A DNA stretch of 20,095 bases from Rhodococcus sp. IITR03 (GTDB taxonomy: Bacteria; Actinomycetota; Actinomycetes; Mycobacteriales; Mycobacteriaceae), in NCBI GenBank assembly GCA_001017865.1, contig LATQ01000312.1, positions 1 to 20,095 of the forward strand. Reading direction: 5' to 3'. Under the pieces are notes generated by a model. It saw nothing but the letters and a program-made list of their open reading frames with translations. It searched no databases and was not told where the DNA came from. Below are positions 1 through 10,149 of this stretch, piece by piece. Within the stretch, counting starts at the first letter, position 1, and every line of letters starts with the position of its first letter. The position numbers and the translations under genes were made by a program.

Positions 1-1220
1 ATCACGTCCCACGGCTTGAGCGATCGGACAGCTCATCCACGCGAAGTCCGCCGCGCTACGCGCCGGCACGCGCCGCGACGGCCTGCACCGCGGAGACGCC
101 CGGCAGGACGCGGATCGGCACCGATGCGTACTTCTCGTCCTGGGCGGCCTCGAACACCGCGGACGCCATCCCGAACACCCCGCGTCGCCACCGGAGACCA
201 CCGCGACCTTCTCGCCCGCCAGCGCGAGGTCGAGAGCGAATCGCGCGCGGTCGACCTCGACGGTGTTGCCACTCGAATGACGGTGCAGGCCGGGACGTAC
301 CGGGACGCGATCGACATACGGTCCGTATCCGACGACGTGATCGACCTGCGCGAGTGCGTCGGCGGCCTCGGCGGTCAGCCACTTCTCGTCCGCGGGACCC
401 AACCCGACGACGAACAGTTCGTTCGCCTCCGGATGTGTCACCTCGGTCGCTACGGAGGGCCGTGATCGGTCGGCGACGGCGCGATTCCTCGGCGAGCGGT
501 CACCGGCCGTGAGGATCACCGAGAAGTACGGCACCGCGTCGGCGTCGACCTCGGTGACCGGCAGGATGCGTTGCCGATCCATCGACGCGCGTTCGACATA
601 GACGGCGTCGTCGAGGCGACCGGACTGGGCGAGAGCTTCCCGGACGGCGGGAAACGTCCTGCCCAACTTCATGATCGCCGCGCCGTCGGTGTCGGCGAGC
701 CGCCGTGCGAGTTCCGGGGCGGGCAACGTGCCGGGCAGGATGGTGAGGACATCGGTGCGGCGCACCATCGGTTCGGCGGCCGCAGCAGATGCGGCGGACA
801 CCGACGTCACCCCCGGCACCACTTCCGTCGGGTATCGCGGAGCGAGGCGGTCGTGCAGGTACATGTACGAGCCGTAGAACAGGGGGTCGCCTTCGCAGAG
901 CACGACGACGGTGCGTCCCGCGTCGAGGTGGACGGCCAGCCGGGCGGCGGACTCGTCGTAGAAATCGGCGATCGCACCGTCGTAGCCGCCCGGGTGATCC
1001 GTGGTGCCCGTCGTCACCGGGTACACGAGCAGTTCCTCGATCACCCGTCCGGGATCAGGTCGGCGGCGATCGCCCGGGCGATGGAGCGGCCGTGCGTGCC
1101 GGAATAGTAGGCGAGCACGTCGGCCTCGGCGATCAGCCGCGCGGCCTTGCGTGTGATGAGTTCGGGATCACCGGGACCGAGGCCCACGCCGTAGAACCTG
1201 CCTGGCATCGTGTCGCTCAT
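1..1220 (-). CDS. cobIJ: CobIJ: fused precorrin-2 C20-methyltransferase / precorrin-3B C17-methyltransferase (3' end off window, frame-broken)
   Basis: This bifunctional SAM-dependent enzyme makes two corrin-ring methylations in the aerobic B12 pathway: C20 of precorrin-2 (CobI) and C17 with ring contraction (CobJ). The start ATG at 1220 overlaps the cobH stop as ATGA. The CobI half runs to about 440 and shows the N-terminal GVGLGPGDPELITRKA motif, EGDPLFYGSYMY and VVPGVTSVSAASAA. The CobJ half follows a short linker with ELFVVGLGPADEKWL, VVGYGPYVDRV, GGDAGVFGMASAVFE and VLPGVSAVQAVAAR, then SLSDR and KPWDV at the edge. The reading frame breaks near 1045 and 181, where one G is missing from a G run, and again within the last 65 bases. 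Each break is repaired by one added base. The fusion is normal in actinobacteria. Identity is certain; the true state of the frame is not. Confidence 0.93.
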
Positions 1221-1866
1221 TCCTTCTCCTGGGCAAGTGCATTGATCGCGGACGACGCCATCGCCGACCCGCCGCGGCGCCCCCGCACCACCAGATGGGG
1301 GATCTGCAGCGGATGGTCGAGCAGCGCCTCCTTCGACTCCGCGGCGCCGATGAACCGACGGGAACACCGACGATCGCGGCCGGTCGCGGGGCGCCGTCGT
1401 CGAGCATCTCGAGCAGATGGAACAGGGCCGTCGGGGCATTGCCTATCGCGACGACGGAGCCTTCGAGGCGGTCGGCCCACAACGACACCGCCGCTGCGGA
1501 ACGGGTCGTGCCCCACCGCTCGGCGAGTTCGGGGACACGTGGGTCGGCGAGCAGGCACACCACGTCGTTGCCCGCGGGCAGGCGCGTACGGGTGACCCCG
1601 GAGGCCACCATGTTCGCGTCGGTGAGGATCGGAGCACCTGCGTTCAGAGCAGTGCGGGCGGACGGAACAAGATCGGAGTGGATCACGAGATCTCGTGCCA
1701 GATCGGTCTGCCCGCTTGCATGGATCATCCGGACCGCGACCTTCTCCGCACTCGCAGGAATCGCGGACAGCTCCGACTCGGCGCGGATCGTCGCGAACGA
1801 CCGGACGTAGATCTCGGCGCCGTCGGTGACGTAGTCGTACCGACGCGGGGGAGGTCGAAGGGTCAC
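1217..1866 (-). CDS. cobH: CobH, precorrin-8X methylmutase (one frame break)
   Basis: CobH moves the C11 methyl of precorrin-8X to C12, giving hydrogenobyrinic acid. The GTG start at 1866 has an AGGAGC ribosome site a few bases upstream and overlaps the cobG stop as GTGA, so translation is probably coupled. About 216 residues are predicted, normal for the family. RMIHASGQTDLA holds His49, which aligns by position with the catalytic histidine of characterised CobH. ILTDANMVASG, GNAPTALFHLLEML and VGVPVG followed by FIGAAESKEAL are also diagnostic. The frame breaks near 1353: GGT TTC ATC appears to have lost one T. The C-terminus ends in NALAQEKE and overlaps the cobIJ start. Confidence 0.94.
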
Positions 1867-2930
1867 GGGGTGCTCCTGGCGAAAACGAGGCGGTGAGGCG
1901 AGTGCGGTGCGCCGCAGGCGCGTTCGCATCCGGCGACGTGAATTCGGGAATCGGTGGTATCTCCGGCGACGATCCGGCGAGCCAGCGCTCGGGTGTCACC
2001 TCCGGCGAGGCTACACCCGGGCGCTCCCGTGCACGCGGTCACCCGCTGCCACGGTGAATCGGGGATCGTCTCGAAGCCGGTCTCGCGCAGCGCGACGAGA
2101 TTCGATCCGGACGGAAGTATCAGGCCGCGCCAGGGCGTGACGACCACACCGCTATCGGGCAATGCAGCGACCATGGTGGGGGTGAGAATCCCCAGCGGCA
2201 CCATCACCGACACCGCGTCGCCGATCGTGCCGTACGGCATGGTGAAGGCCGGTGGCCGCGGAGCGGAAACGGTACCGCCGAGTTCCGCTCCCGCACGCGG
2301 AAGTTGACGCACGTGCCATACCGACTCGCGAATCCCGACGAAGCGGCGGGCCCGGCGCAGGAGCGTCTCCGGGACCTGCGTGAGCCGTACCGTAGGGCCG
2401 GCGAGTCCACCCACGACGATCCGCGCGGTCCCGTCGTCGAGCGCGACGGCGTGAGATCGCACCGCAGCGCCGCGAGTCGCCACGGCCGTCGTCGAGGCCG
2501 AACAGGAACCGGCCGGGCAGGTCGGCGAGGACCGGATCGGCGCACAGTCCGGCGTCGAGTTCGCGGACGAGAGGCCGGACGTCGGTGAGTCCACCGGCGA
2601 GTCCCGACAGCGGTGAGGCGACGATGTTCCGCACCCGTTCGTGGCTCGCCGACGGCAGCAGTCCGGCCGCCGTGACGACTTCGGCCAGTCCGGCGGGGAC
2701 GGCACCGCACTCGTCGAGTCCGATGCCTCTGAGCTGCAGGTTTCCCCGCGATGTCAGGTGCACGTCGCCATCGGCGTAGGCGATGGCCGCGTCCGACAGT
2801 GCTCGGAGCGCCCCGTCGGTACCTGCCCTCCGGGCACGCGAAGCCGCACCAGCGCGCCGTCCGCCGCGACATGCGGGCGAAGGATTCCGGGGCACCGATC
2901 GGGAGGGCGAGAGGGTGGCAGAGCATCCAC
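1863..2930 (-). CDS. cobG: CobG, precorrin-3B synthase (several frame breaks)
   Basis: CobG is a sulfite/nitrite-reductase-like Fe-S monooxygenase that oxidises precorrin-3A to precorrin-3B with O2. Its presence marks the aerobic pathway. Visible parts in order are CPGILRPHVAADGALVRLRV, then DGDVHLTSRGNLQLRGI (the ferredoxin-like half domain), RFLFGLDDGRGD, and a C-terminal cluster site with CTGAPGC and later CERAC. These four cysteines would bind the [4Fe-4S] cluster beside siroheme. The frame changes near 2819, 2477 and 2453, each repaired by one added base, giving about 356 residues. The GTG at 2930 is the simplest in-frame start, 12 residues before CPG. An ATG at 2940 has a better ribosome site (AAAGG) but would need further corrections. 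Divergent from cobN; first gene of cobG-cobH-cobIJ. Confidence 0.9.
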
Positions 2931-2968
2931 GGACGCACATGGTTGCACACCTTTCCGGACAGGTGCGC

Positions 2969-2974
2969 TACTCT
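2969..2974 (+). promoter_or_regulatory. Possible -10 element for the cobN leader
   Basis: The hexamer TACTCT ends six bases before the first base of riboswitch helix P1 (2981), where a transcript start is expected. The best -35 candidate, TTGCAC at 2943-2948, is 20 bases away, which is too far for a good promoter. The assignment rests mainly on position relative to the aptamer. Confidence 0.3.
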
Positions 2975-2980
2975 CGGTTT

Positions 2981-3147
2981 GCCGTGGTGCTCGGGAAGCC
3001 GGTGGGAAACCGGCGCGGCCCTCGCCACTGTGAGCGGATAGTTGCTCGCCCTCGTCCGTACCGGTCCGCCGGTTCGGAGGCCACTGGAGGAATCCGGGAA
3101 GGTCGGCGGAGCAGCGACGACCCGTCAGCCAGGAGACCGGCCACGGC
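2981..3147 (+). ncRNA. Cobalamin riboswitch upstream of cobN
   Basis: The aptamer core reads GGTGCTCGGGAAGCCGG, then GGGAAACCGGCGCGG, CGCCACTGTGA, a peripheral region with GGCCACTGG, and the conserved B12 box AGCCAGGAGACCGGCC at 3128-3143. Helix P1 is clear: GCCGTGG at 2981-2987 is perfectly complementary to CCACGGC at 3141-3147. It lies on the cobN strand, 65 bases before the cobN start. Known elements of this class bind adenosyl- or methylcobalamin and reduce expression downstream. No U-rich terminator follows, so control is probably at translation initiation, as is common in high-GC actinobacteria. Confidence 0.93.
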
Positions 3148-3180
3148 ACGTGAGGTCCACGAGGGTTTTGGAGACTGAAC

Positions 3181-3216
3181 ATGGCTGTACGCCTGTGTTT
3201 TCGGGTTGCGTCGTGA
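3181..3216 (+). CDS. Possible 11-codon leader peptide before cobN, or the true cobN start
   Basis: ATG at 3181 has an excellent ribosome site, GGAGA at 3170-3174 with a six-base spacer. It opens a short frame (M-A-V-R-L-C-F-R-V-A-S, stop) whose TGA at 3214-3216 overlaps the GTG start of cobN at 3213. That GTG has no ribosome site of its own. Either this is a leader ORF that couples riboswitch state to cobN translation, or one base has been lost here and cobN really begins at 3181. A single added base would join the two frames. The second reading has real weight because single-base losses are frequent in this window. Confidence 0.4.
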   Translation: MAVRLCFRVAS

Positions 3217-6200
3217 CGCGCCTGACTTTGTTGTCGACGTCCGACACCGACCTGCTGTCGGCGCGGTCGAGCGGTGCCGACTGGGTGCTCGGCAACCCGT
3301 CGCGCCTCGACGTGTCGACCGAACTGCCCGCTCTGCTCGACGGATCCGACCTGGTCGTGGTGCGGATCCTGGGTTCCGCCCGCAGCTGGCGATCGGGGCT
3401 CGACACCGTGCTCGCCGCGGGTGTCCCGGTGATCGTCCTCGGCGGCGAACAGACCCCGGACGCCGAGCTCATGGAGCATTCGACGGTGCCGATCGGCATC
3501 GCTGCCGAAGCGCATCGCTATCTCGCACACGGCGGCCCGGCCAATCTCGGGCAGCTCCACGCCTTTCTGAACGACACCGTGTTGCTCGGTGGTGACGGTT
3601 TCGAACCGCCCGCCGAGCTGCCCGAATGGGGTGTGCTCGACCGTCCCGAATCGTCCGGCGGTGCGCGGTTGCCGCGCGTCGGCGTGTTGTTCTACCGAGC
3701 CCACCACACCAGCGGAAACGTCCAGTTCGCACACGACCTCGCCGACGCGATCGACGCGACCGGCACGGCTCGTGGCGTGGTGATCCACTGCGCGTCGCTG
3801 CGCGGTGCGCCCGACGACCTGCTCGCCGAACTCGGTACCCTCGACGCGCTGGTCGTGACGGTGCTGGCGGCCGGTGGCACCCGACCCGCCACCGTGAGCG
3901 CGGGAGGTGAGGACGAGGCGTGGGACGTCGGAGCGCTCGCCGCGCTCGACATCCCGATCCTGCAGGCCCTGTGCCTGACGTGGAGTCGCGACGACTGGGC
4001 GGAATCGGACGACGGAGTGTCACCGCTCGATTCGGCCACGCAGATCGCCGTCCCCGAATTCGACGGGCGCATCATCACGGTGCCGTTCTCGTTCAAGGAA
4101 CTCGACGCCGACGGCCTGCCCCGCTACGTCACCGACCCGGAACGGTGTCGACGCGTCGCCGGTATCGCGGTGGCGCACGCACGATTACGGCATGTACCTC
4201 CGGCACAGCGCCGGATCGCAGTCATGTTGTCCGCCTATCCGACCAAGCATTCCCGTGTCGGCAATGCCGTCGGCCTCGACACGCCGGTGTCGGCGATCCG
4301 GATGCTGCGCGCGCTGCGCGATACCGGATACGATCTGGGAGACGGCTTCCCCGGCATGGACGTCGAGGACGACACCGAGGCCGGAAACGCCCTCATCCAC
4401 GCCCTGATCGATGCCGGCGGACAGGACGAGGAATGGCTCACCGCCGAGCAACTCGCCGGAAATCCGGTACGGGTGACCACCTCCGACTACCTTCGGTGGA
4501 TCGACGGTCTACCGGCCGAGCTCACCGACGCCATGATCGAAGCGTGGGGACCGGCACCGGGACGGTTGTTCGTCGACGGTGACGCCATCGTGCTGGCGAC
4601 CTGCAAGCCGGCAACGTGGTATTGATGATCCAGCCGCCCCGGGGATTCGGCGAGAATCCGGTGGCGATCTACCACGATCCCGACATGGCACCCTCGCACC
4701 ACTATCTCGCCGCCTACAAGTGGGTCGAGCACGGCTTCGGTGCCGACGCCGTGGTGCATCTCGCAAACACGGGTCGATGGAGTGGCTGCCGGGCAAGAAT
4801 GCGGGTCTGTCCGCCGCCTGCGCGACCGACGCCGCGATCGGGAACCTGCCGTTGATCTACCCGTTCCTCGTCAACGATCCGGGCGAAGGGGCGCAGGCCA
4901 AACGCCGAGCGCACGCGACGATCGTCGACCACCTCATCCCGCCCATGGCGCGCGCCGAATCCTACGGCGACATCGCTCGTCTCGAACAGCTGCTCGACGA
5001 GTACTCGAACATCGCCGCGATGGATCCGGCGAAACTGCCCGCGATCCGGGCGCAGATCTGGACGCTCATCCAGGCGGCGAAGCTGGACCACGATCTCGGA
5101 CTCGACGACCGCCCGCACGACGCCGAATTCGACGACTTCCTGTTGCACGTCGACGGGTGGTTGTGCGAGGTCAAGGACGCGCAGATCCGCGACGGCCTGC
5201 ACGTCCTCGGCGACGCGCCGACCGGCGAGGCGCGAGTGAATCTCGTGTTGTCGATACTGCGGGCCGCGCAGGTGTGGGGCGGCAGGAGCAACGCCGTCCC
5301 GGGTCTGCGCACCGCACTCGGCTGAAGTCCGATGCTCCGTCGAAGGAGGTCGATGCCGTCGAGAGCGTCGCGCGGTCGCTCGTGCAGGCCATGGAGGACG
5401 ACGGTTGGCACGCCGGGTCATCTGCACGCATCGTCGAAACCGTGCTCGGCCATCCTGATTCCGAGGTCGTGAGGGTGCTCACCTTCGCTGCCGACGAAGT
5501 GGTTCCCCGCCTCGCGGGCACGAGGCCGAACTCGACGCGGTGCTGCACGCACTCGATGGTGGATACGTCCCGGCCGGTCCGTCCGGCTCGCCCTTGCGCG
5601 GCCTGGTCAACGTGCTGCCGACCGGGCGCAACTTCTACACCGTCGACCCGAAAGCCGTCCCGAGCCGGCTCGCCTACGACACCGGTGTCGCGTTGGCGGA
5701 CAATCTGATCGGGCGGTATCTCGCCGACACGGGGGAGTACCCGCAGTCGGTCGGCCTGTCGGTGTGGGGGACCTCGGCGATGCGCACCGCCGGCGACGAC
5801 ATCGCCGAAGTGCTCGCACTCATCGGTGTGCGGCCGGAATGGGACGCCGAGTCGCGTAGGGTGCGCGAACTGACCGTGATCCCGCTCGAGGAACTCGGCC
5901 GGCCCCGCATCGACGTCACGGTCCGGATCTCCGGCTTCTTCCGGGACGCGTTCCCACACGTCATCGGGATGCTCGACGACGCGATCCGCATGGTCGCCGC
6001 CCTCGACGAACCCGACGAGCAGAACTACGTGCGAGCCCACGCTCGGCGGGACGAAGCCGAACACGGCGACGCCGACCGTGCGGTACGGCGCATCTTCGGA
6101 TCGAAGCCCGGCTCGTACGGTGCCGGCATCCTGCAACTCATCGACTCCGGCAACTGGCGCACCGACGCCGATCTCGCCGAGGTCTACACGGCCTGGGGCG

Positions 6201-6808
6201 GATTCGCCTACGGGCGTGGGCTGCACGGTGTTCCGGCCGCCGACGACATGCGTGCGAACTACCGACGGATCGCGGTGGCGGCGAAGAACACCGACACCCG
6301 CGAACACGACATCGCCGACTCCGACGACTACTTCCAGTACCACGGCGGCATGGTCGCGACGGTGCGGGCGCTGACGGGCACCGACCCGAAGGCGTACATC
6401 GGCGATTCCACCACCCCCGATGCGGTGCGCACCCGCTCACTGGCGGAGGAGACCGCACGGGTCTTCCGCGCTCGGGTCGTCAACCCGCGGTGGATCGGTG
6501 CGATGCGCCGGCACGGCTACAAGGGCGCATTCGAACTCGCCGCGACCGTCGACTACCTGTTCGGCTACGACGCCACCGCCGGTGTGGTCGAGGACTGGAT
6601 GTACGAGTCGCTCGCACAGAACTATGCGCTCGACCCGGAGAACCAGCAGTTCCTCCGCGAAGCGAATCCGTGGGCGCTGCGCGGGATCGTCGAACGGCTC
6701 ACCGAGGCGGCCGATCGCGGGCTGTGGTCCGAACCGGATCCCGAGACGATGAACAGACTGCAGCAGGCCTATCTCGACGTCGAGGGCGATCTCGAGGACC
6801 GGGGGTGA
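3213..6808 (+). CDS. cobN: CobN, aerobic cobaltochelatase large subunit (four frame breaks)
   Basis: CobN is the large, metal- and ring-binding subunit of the ATP-dependent chelatase that inserts cobalt into hydrogenobyrinic acid a,c-diamide. It works with AAA+ partners (CobS/CobT or ChlI/ChlD-like), which are not in this window. About 1,199 residues are predicted after repair, the usual size. Diagnostic segments are VVHL-KHGSMEWLPGKNAGLS, LIYPFLVNDPGEGAQAKRRA, VNVLPTGRNFYTVDPKAVPS, SVGLSVWGTSAMRTAGDD and DYLFGYDATAGVVEDWMYES. The frame breaks near 4598, 4763, 5322 and 5521, each explained by one lost G or C next to an identical base. The GTG at 3213 follows the alignment I expect (TRLTLLSTSDTDLLSAR); 3181 is an alternative. 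It sits directly behind a cobalamin riboswitch, so B12 should repress it. Its stop overlaps the cobF start. Confidence 0.95.
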
Positions 6809-7550
6809 GGGTTCGGCTCATCGGGATCGGCCCCGGGGGACCGGACGATCTCACGGTGGCGGCGGTGCGCGCCCTCGAGAGCGTCGACGTCTTCCTTGTG
6901 CCCGACAAGAAGCGGGGCGTGGACGATCTCGTGGCGGTCCGCGAAGAGATCCTGCGCCGTCACACTTCCGGCTCCTATCGGATGGTCGTGGTGCCCGACC
7001 CGCCCCGCGACCGGAACCCGGAGCGCTACGGAGACGAGGTGCGCGACTGGCACGCCGCCCGCGCCGAGGCGTACGAGACCGTTCTGCTCGAACAGGTTCC
7101 GGAGGACGAGACGGTCGGCTTCCTGGTCTGGGGGGATCCGAGCCTGTACGACAGCACGATCCGCGTCGTCGAACGCATCCTCGAACGCGGGAGGGTGTGG
7201 TTCGACTACGACGTCGTTCCCGGTATCAGCAGCGTGCAACTGCTCGCGGCCCGACATCGTCTCGTGCTCAACACCATCGGCGGGCCGATCACCGTGACGA
7301 CCGGTCGTCGGTTGCTTCGGGACGTCGCAGAGGGTGCGTCGAACATCGTGGTGATGCTCGACGGCGGCCTTGCCTGCGCCGACCTCGACGGGACGTGGAG
7401 CATGTGGTGGGGTGCGAATCTGGGAACCGACGACGAAGAACTCGTCGCGGGCAAGCTTGCGAGGTGCTTCCCGCGATCCGTGAGGCCCGTGCGCGGGCCA
7501 AGCAGGCCCGCGGCTGGGTGATGGACACCTATTCACTGCGGCGAGGGTGA
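6805..7550 (+). CDS. cobF: CobF, precorrin-6A synthase (deacetylating) (one frame break)
   Basis: CobF is a SAM-dependent methyltransferase that methylates C1 of precorrin-5 with loss of acetate. Its presence again indicates the aerobic pathway. The GTG start overlaps the cobN stop as GTGA. About 248 residues are predicted, normal for CobF. Motifs seen are VRLIGIGPGGPDDLTVAAVR at the N-terminus (methyltransferase glycine loop), FLVWGDPSLYDSTIR, DYDVVPGISSVQLLAARH and NTIGGPITVTTGR. The frame breaks near 7460, where GCC GAG lost a C. The true end continues as EVLPAIREARARAKQARGWV to the TGA at 7548-7550. The last 18 bases overlap the converging methyltransferase gene. CobF is absent from Mycobacterium tuberculosis, so this locus keeps the fuller gene set. 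Confidence 0.93.
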
Positions 7551-8321
7551 GTTCCATTCGTCCGGAACCGTTCCCCGCGCATACCAGGCGCGGGCGTCGA
7601 GCGAGAACGGTCCGGACGGAAGAGCAGCACGGCAGGCATCACGCACTGCGACGCGGTGCCTTTCGGACATCGAGACCAGGTGCCGACCGGCCGGTCCCAC
7701 ACCGAACGTGAAGGGTTCCCAGAAGTCGGAGAAATCGGCGTAATCGGCGCGCGCGGACAGGGCGCCGCCGACCACCTCGTGCAGACCCGCCCGCCGAAAC
7801 CGCTCGGCGATGTCGCCTTCGCTGGTACCGGGCAGTGTCCTCTCACCCGGAGTGCCGGGCTCGACCGTTCCCACTGCGGTCCAGAAGACGCGGAGCATCG
7901 TCATCCCGCCGGCCGTGGTGTCCCACATGCACGCGGCGACGGTGCCGCCCGGACGGGTCACCCGCACCATCTCCCGCACACCCAGTTCGGGATCGTTCAT
8001 GAATCCGAGAACCAACGATGCCAGGGTGACGTCGAACGTTCCGTCCGGCCACGGCAGGTTCTCGGCCACCCCGACGCGGACGTCGATCTCCGGTGCGATC
8101 TGCCGGCACGCCGCCGCGAACTGGGGAGCGGGATCGATCGCTGCGACGTTCGCTGCACCGACCGGGCGACCAGTTCACGGTGAGCCACCCGGTCCGCATC
8201 CCACGTCGCAGACCCGATGCCCGCCCCTCACCCCACCCGCGTCCGCCAGGGCGGGCGCGAGCGTCGCTGCGTAGCGGCCCATGAAGCGGTTGTACTGTTC
8301 GGCCGGTCCGGCGAACTGCAT
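7533..8321 (-). CDS. Class I SAM-dependent methyltransferase, UbiE-like (frame-broken)
   Basis: The ATG at 8321 begins MQFAGPAEQYNRFMGRYAAT, followed by the SAM-binding motif VCDVGCGPG, then an acidic-loop region VAAIDPA, and NLPWPDGTFDVTLASLVLGF (motif II region of small-molecule methyltransferases). About 263 residues are predicted. The N-terminal Y-N-R-F-M-G-R-Y pattern is common in actinobacterial class I methyltransferases. Between 8160 and 8182 the frame is lost and regained; three one-base losses would explain it. The substrate cannot be read from the sequence. The gene converges on cobF with an 18-base overlap. Mycobacteria also have a methyltransferase gene near cobIJ, but I see no direct evidence of a corrin role. 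Confidence 0.82.
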
Positions 8322-8380
8322 GTACTCAACCTATCGGCCCGATCGGTGGCCTCGTGGCCGTTCACATCGTCCGGATCGGG

Positions 8381-8518
8381 TCACTTCTCGTCGTCGTCCG
8401 AACGCTCGACCACCTCGGGGGCGTTCTCCCGGGTCGCCATACCGCCGTTGCGACCGTGATCGACCGGACCCGGCGGGTCCTTGCGCACCTCGTCGTCCTT
8501 CTTCTTCGACGTCGTCAC
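8381..8518 (-). CDS. Small, highly charged hypothetical protein (45 aa)
   Basis: The GTG at 8518 has a very strong ribosome site, GGAGGT, four bases upstream. The 45-residue product begins (V/M)TTSKKKDDEVRKDPPG and ends ENAPEVVERSDDDEK. It has a basic start, an acidic tail, a Gly-Asn-Gly-Gly centre and no cysteine, signal peptide or membrane segment, so it is probably disordered and cytosolic. It lies 59 bases upstream of the methyltransferase on the same strand and diverges from the SDR gene at 8644. Function unknown. The ribosome site and clean composition argue that it is real. Confidence 0.62.
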   Translation of the reverse strand: MTTSKKKDDEVRKDPPGPVDHGRNGGMATRENAPEVVERSDDDEK

Positions 8519-8643
8519 TTCTACCTCCGTACGCTGGGCCGACTCGTGTCCGGGCGGATACCCGCAGACGTGCACGCGCACACTTCGGGTGGCGGCGGGT
8601 CGCTGGACCGGATTGACTGGACCCAACGACACGAGGAGGCAGC

Positions 8644-9442
8644 ATGCAGATCCGTGACAGGGTTTTCGTCGTCACCGGTGGAGGCAACGGGATCGGACGC
8701 GACGTCGTCCTCGAACTCCTCGTGCGTGGGGCGCGGGTCGCGGCGGTCGACCTCCGCGCCGAGGCTCTCGACGGCACCCGTGCCTGGCGGTCGCGTACGA
8801 CGACCGTCTGACCACCCACACGGTCGACGTTTCCGATCGCGCCGCCGTCGAAGCCTGGTGGGCGAGGTGACCGCAGCACACGGGCGGGTCGACGGGGTCG
8901 CCAACGTCGCCGGCATCATCCAGAAGTTCGTCCCGTTCGCAGACCTGCCGTACGACGAGATGAACAAGGTGCTCGACGTCAACTACTGGGGCGTCGTCCA
9001 TATGTGCAAGGCGTTCCTCCCCGAGCTGCTGAGCCGTCCCGAGGCGAGCCTGCTCAACGTGTCGAGCATGGGTGCCTTCGTGCCGGTGCCGGGCCAGTCG
9101 GTCTACGGCGCGAGCAAGGCGGCGGTCAAGCTGCTCACCGAGGGCCTGTACGCCGAACTGCGCACGACGAAGGTCGCGGTGACGCTGGTGTTCCCCGGCG
9201 CCGTCCGCACCGGCATCGCCGAGAACTCCGGTGCCGCGATCCCGGGACGCAACACCGATGCCTCCGTCAGGATCACCTCGTCCGCCGAGGCCGCACACAG
9301 GATCGCCGACGCGATCGAGAAGGGCACCTTCCGGGTGTGCATCGGCAAGGACGCGATGATGCTCGACTTGCTCGCCCGGCTCGTGCCGCGTCGCAGCATC
9401 GAGTTCCTGGCGAAGAAGATGGGCTCGCTCGTCGAGCGCTGA
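8644..9442 (+). CDS. Short-chain dehydrogenase/reductase (two frame breaks)
   Basis: The ATG at 8644 has GAGGAGG seven bases upstream. The product starts MQIRDRVFVVTGGGNGIGRD, a classical SDR cofactor loop (TGGGNGIG). It continues with NVAG, a NYWG segment, the catalytic serine in LNVSSMGAF, and YGASKAAVKLL carrying the Tyr-x3-Lys pair, then FPGAVRTGI. About 266 residues are predicted after repair. The frame breaks near 8784 and 8855, each where a CTG leucine codon lost its C after another C. The aspartate in AAVDLRAEAL after strand 2 suggests a preference for NAD(H). The substrate is unknown. The C-terminal KGTFRVCIGKDAMMLDLLAR region resembles actinobacterial SDRs of lipid or steroid metabolism, which is a weak hint only. 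Confidence 0.88.
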
Positions 9443-9443
9443 C

Positions 9444-9976
9444 CTACCGTCGACCGGTCCGCAGCGGATGTGGCCGGGGCGGGACGTCCGTGGGCGACCG
9501 GCTCAGCACGATCGGCAACCACTGCGACGTCATCACGATCATCACCAGCCATTCGGCGATCAACGCCACGGTCGGATGATGCGGTGCGTTCGTGATCATC
9601 CCCGCCTGCGACCAGTACGCCAACAGCCCGAAGAACGACGACAGCCCCGAGCCGAGCATCGCGAGCGACGCCAGCTTCCACCGTCGCAGCCACAATGCCA
9701 GCGTCGAGATCACCACCCCGAACACCAGGCCAGGACCGCGAAGATCCGCAGCGGCACCGCTACGGGCGCGGTGTCGCCGAACCAACTGCCGAAGACCGTC
9801 CACGACCATGCCGACGACGTCTGTGGAAGCAACATGCACACCGTCAGGACGACGACGCAGATCGCCAGGACCCGTCCGCGGCGACCGGCGTCGAACTCCC
9901 CGGCGACCTTCTTCTCGATCCGGGCGAAGTCGTTCCGATAGGCCGACAGGTCTGCGCTCGTACCGTCCGCGCTCAT
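9444..9976 (-). CDS. Four-helix membrane protein of unknown function (one frame break)
   Basis: The ATG at 9976 follows GGAGAGG; a second ATG at 10012 would add 12 residues. The product is about 177 residues. A cytosolic N-terminus with an amphipathic RNDFARIEKKVAGEF stretch precedes four hydrophobic segments: VLAICVVVLTVCMLLP, FAVLAW joined to VFGVVISTLALWL, LASLAMLGSGLSSFFGLLAY, and LIAEWLVMIVMTSQWL. The tail is basic and proline-rich. The frame breaks near 9730, within TTCGCGGTCCTGGCC, where one base is missing. I recognise the overall pattern as a conserved actinobacterial membrane protein but cannot name a function. Its stop is two bases from the end of the convergent SDR gene. Confidence 0.75.
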
Positions 9977-10149
9977 GCCTCGACCTCTCCGTTCCGACAC
10001 ATGGGTGGCCATTATGCGCCGGAGGCCGATGTGACCTCGCTCATGTCGTCCACCTGCAATGATGCTCCGGCATCCCCCGGGACCGGTGCCGGTGTGGCGC
10101 CGCGGTGCACCGGGTACCGCCCCTTACGAACCCGATCGAGGAGGCGAGA

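Noticed and set aside
16..465. Long open frames on the plus strand opposite cobIJ
   Set aside because: They are arginine- and proline-rich shadow frames of high-GC coding sequence. The minus strand gives clear CobI/CobJ motifs over the same bases.
3213..6808. Split cobN as evidence of pseudogenisation or of separate CobN subunits
   Set aside because: All four breaks are one-base losses next to an identical base, with the conserved sequence continuing directly in the next frame. Neighbouring genes show the same defect, so an error explains it better.
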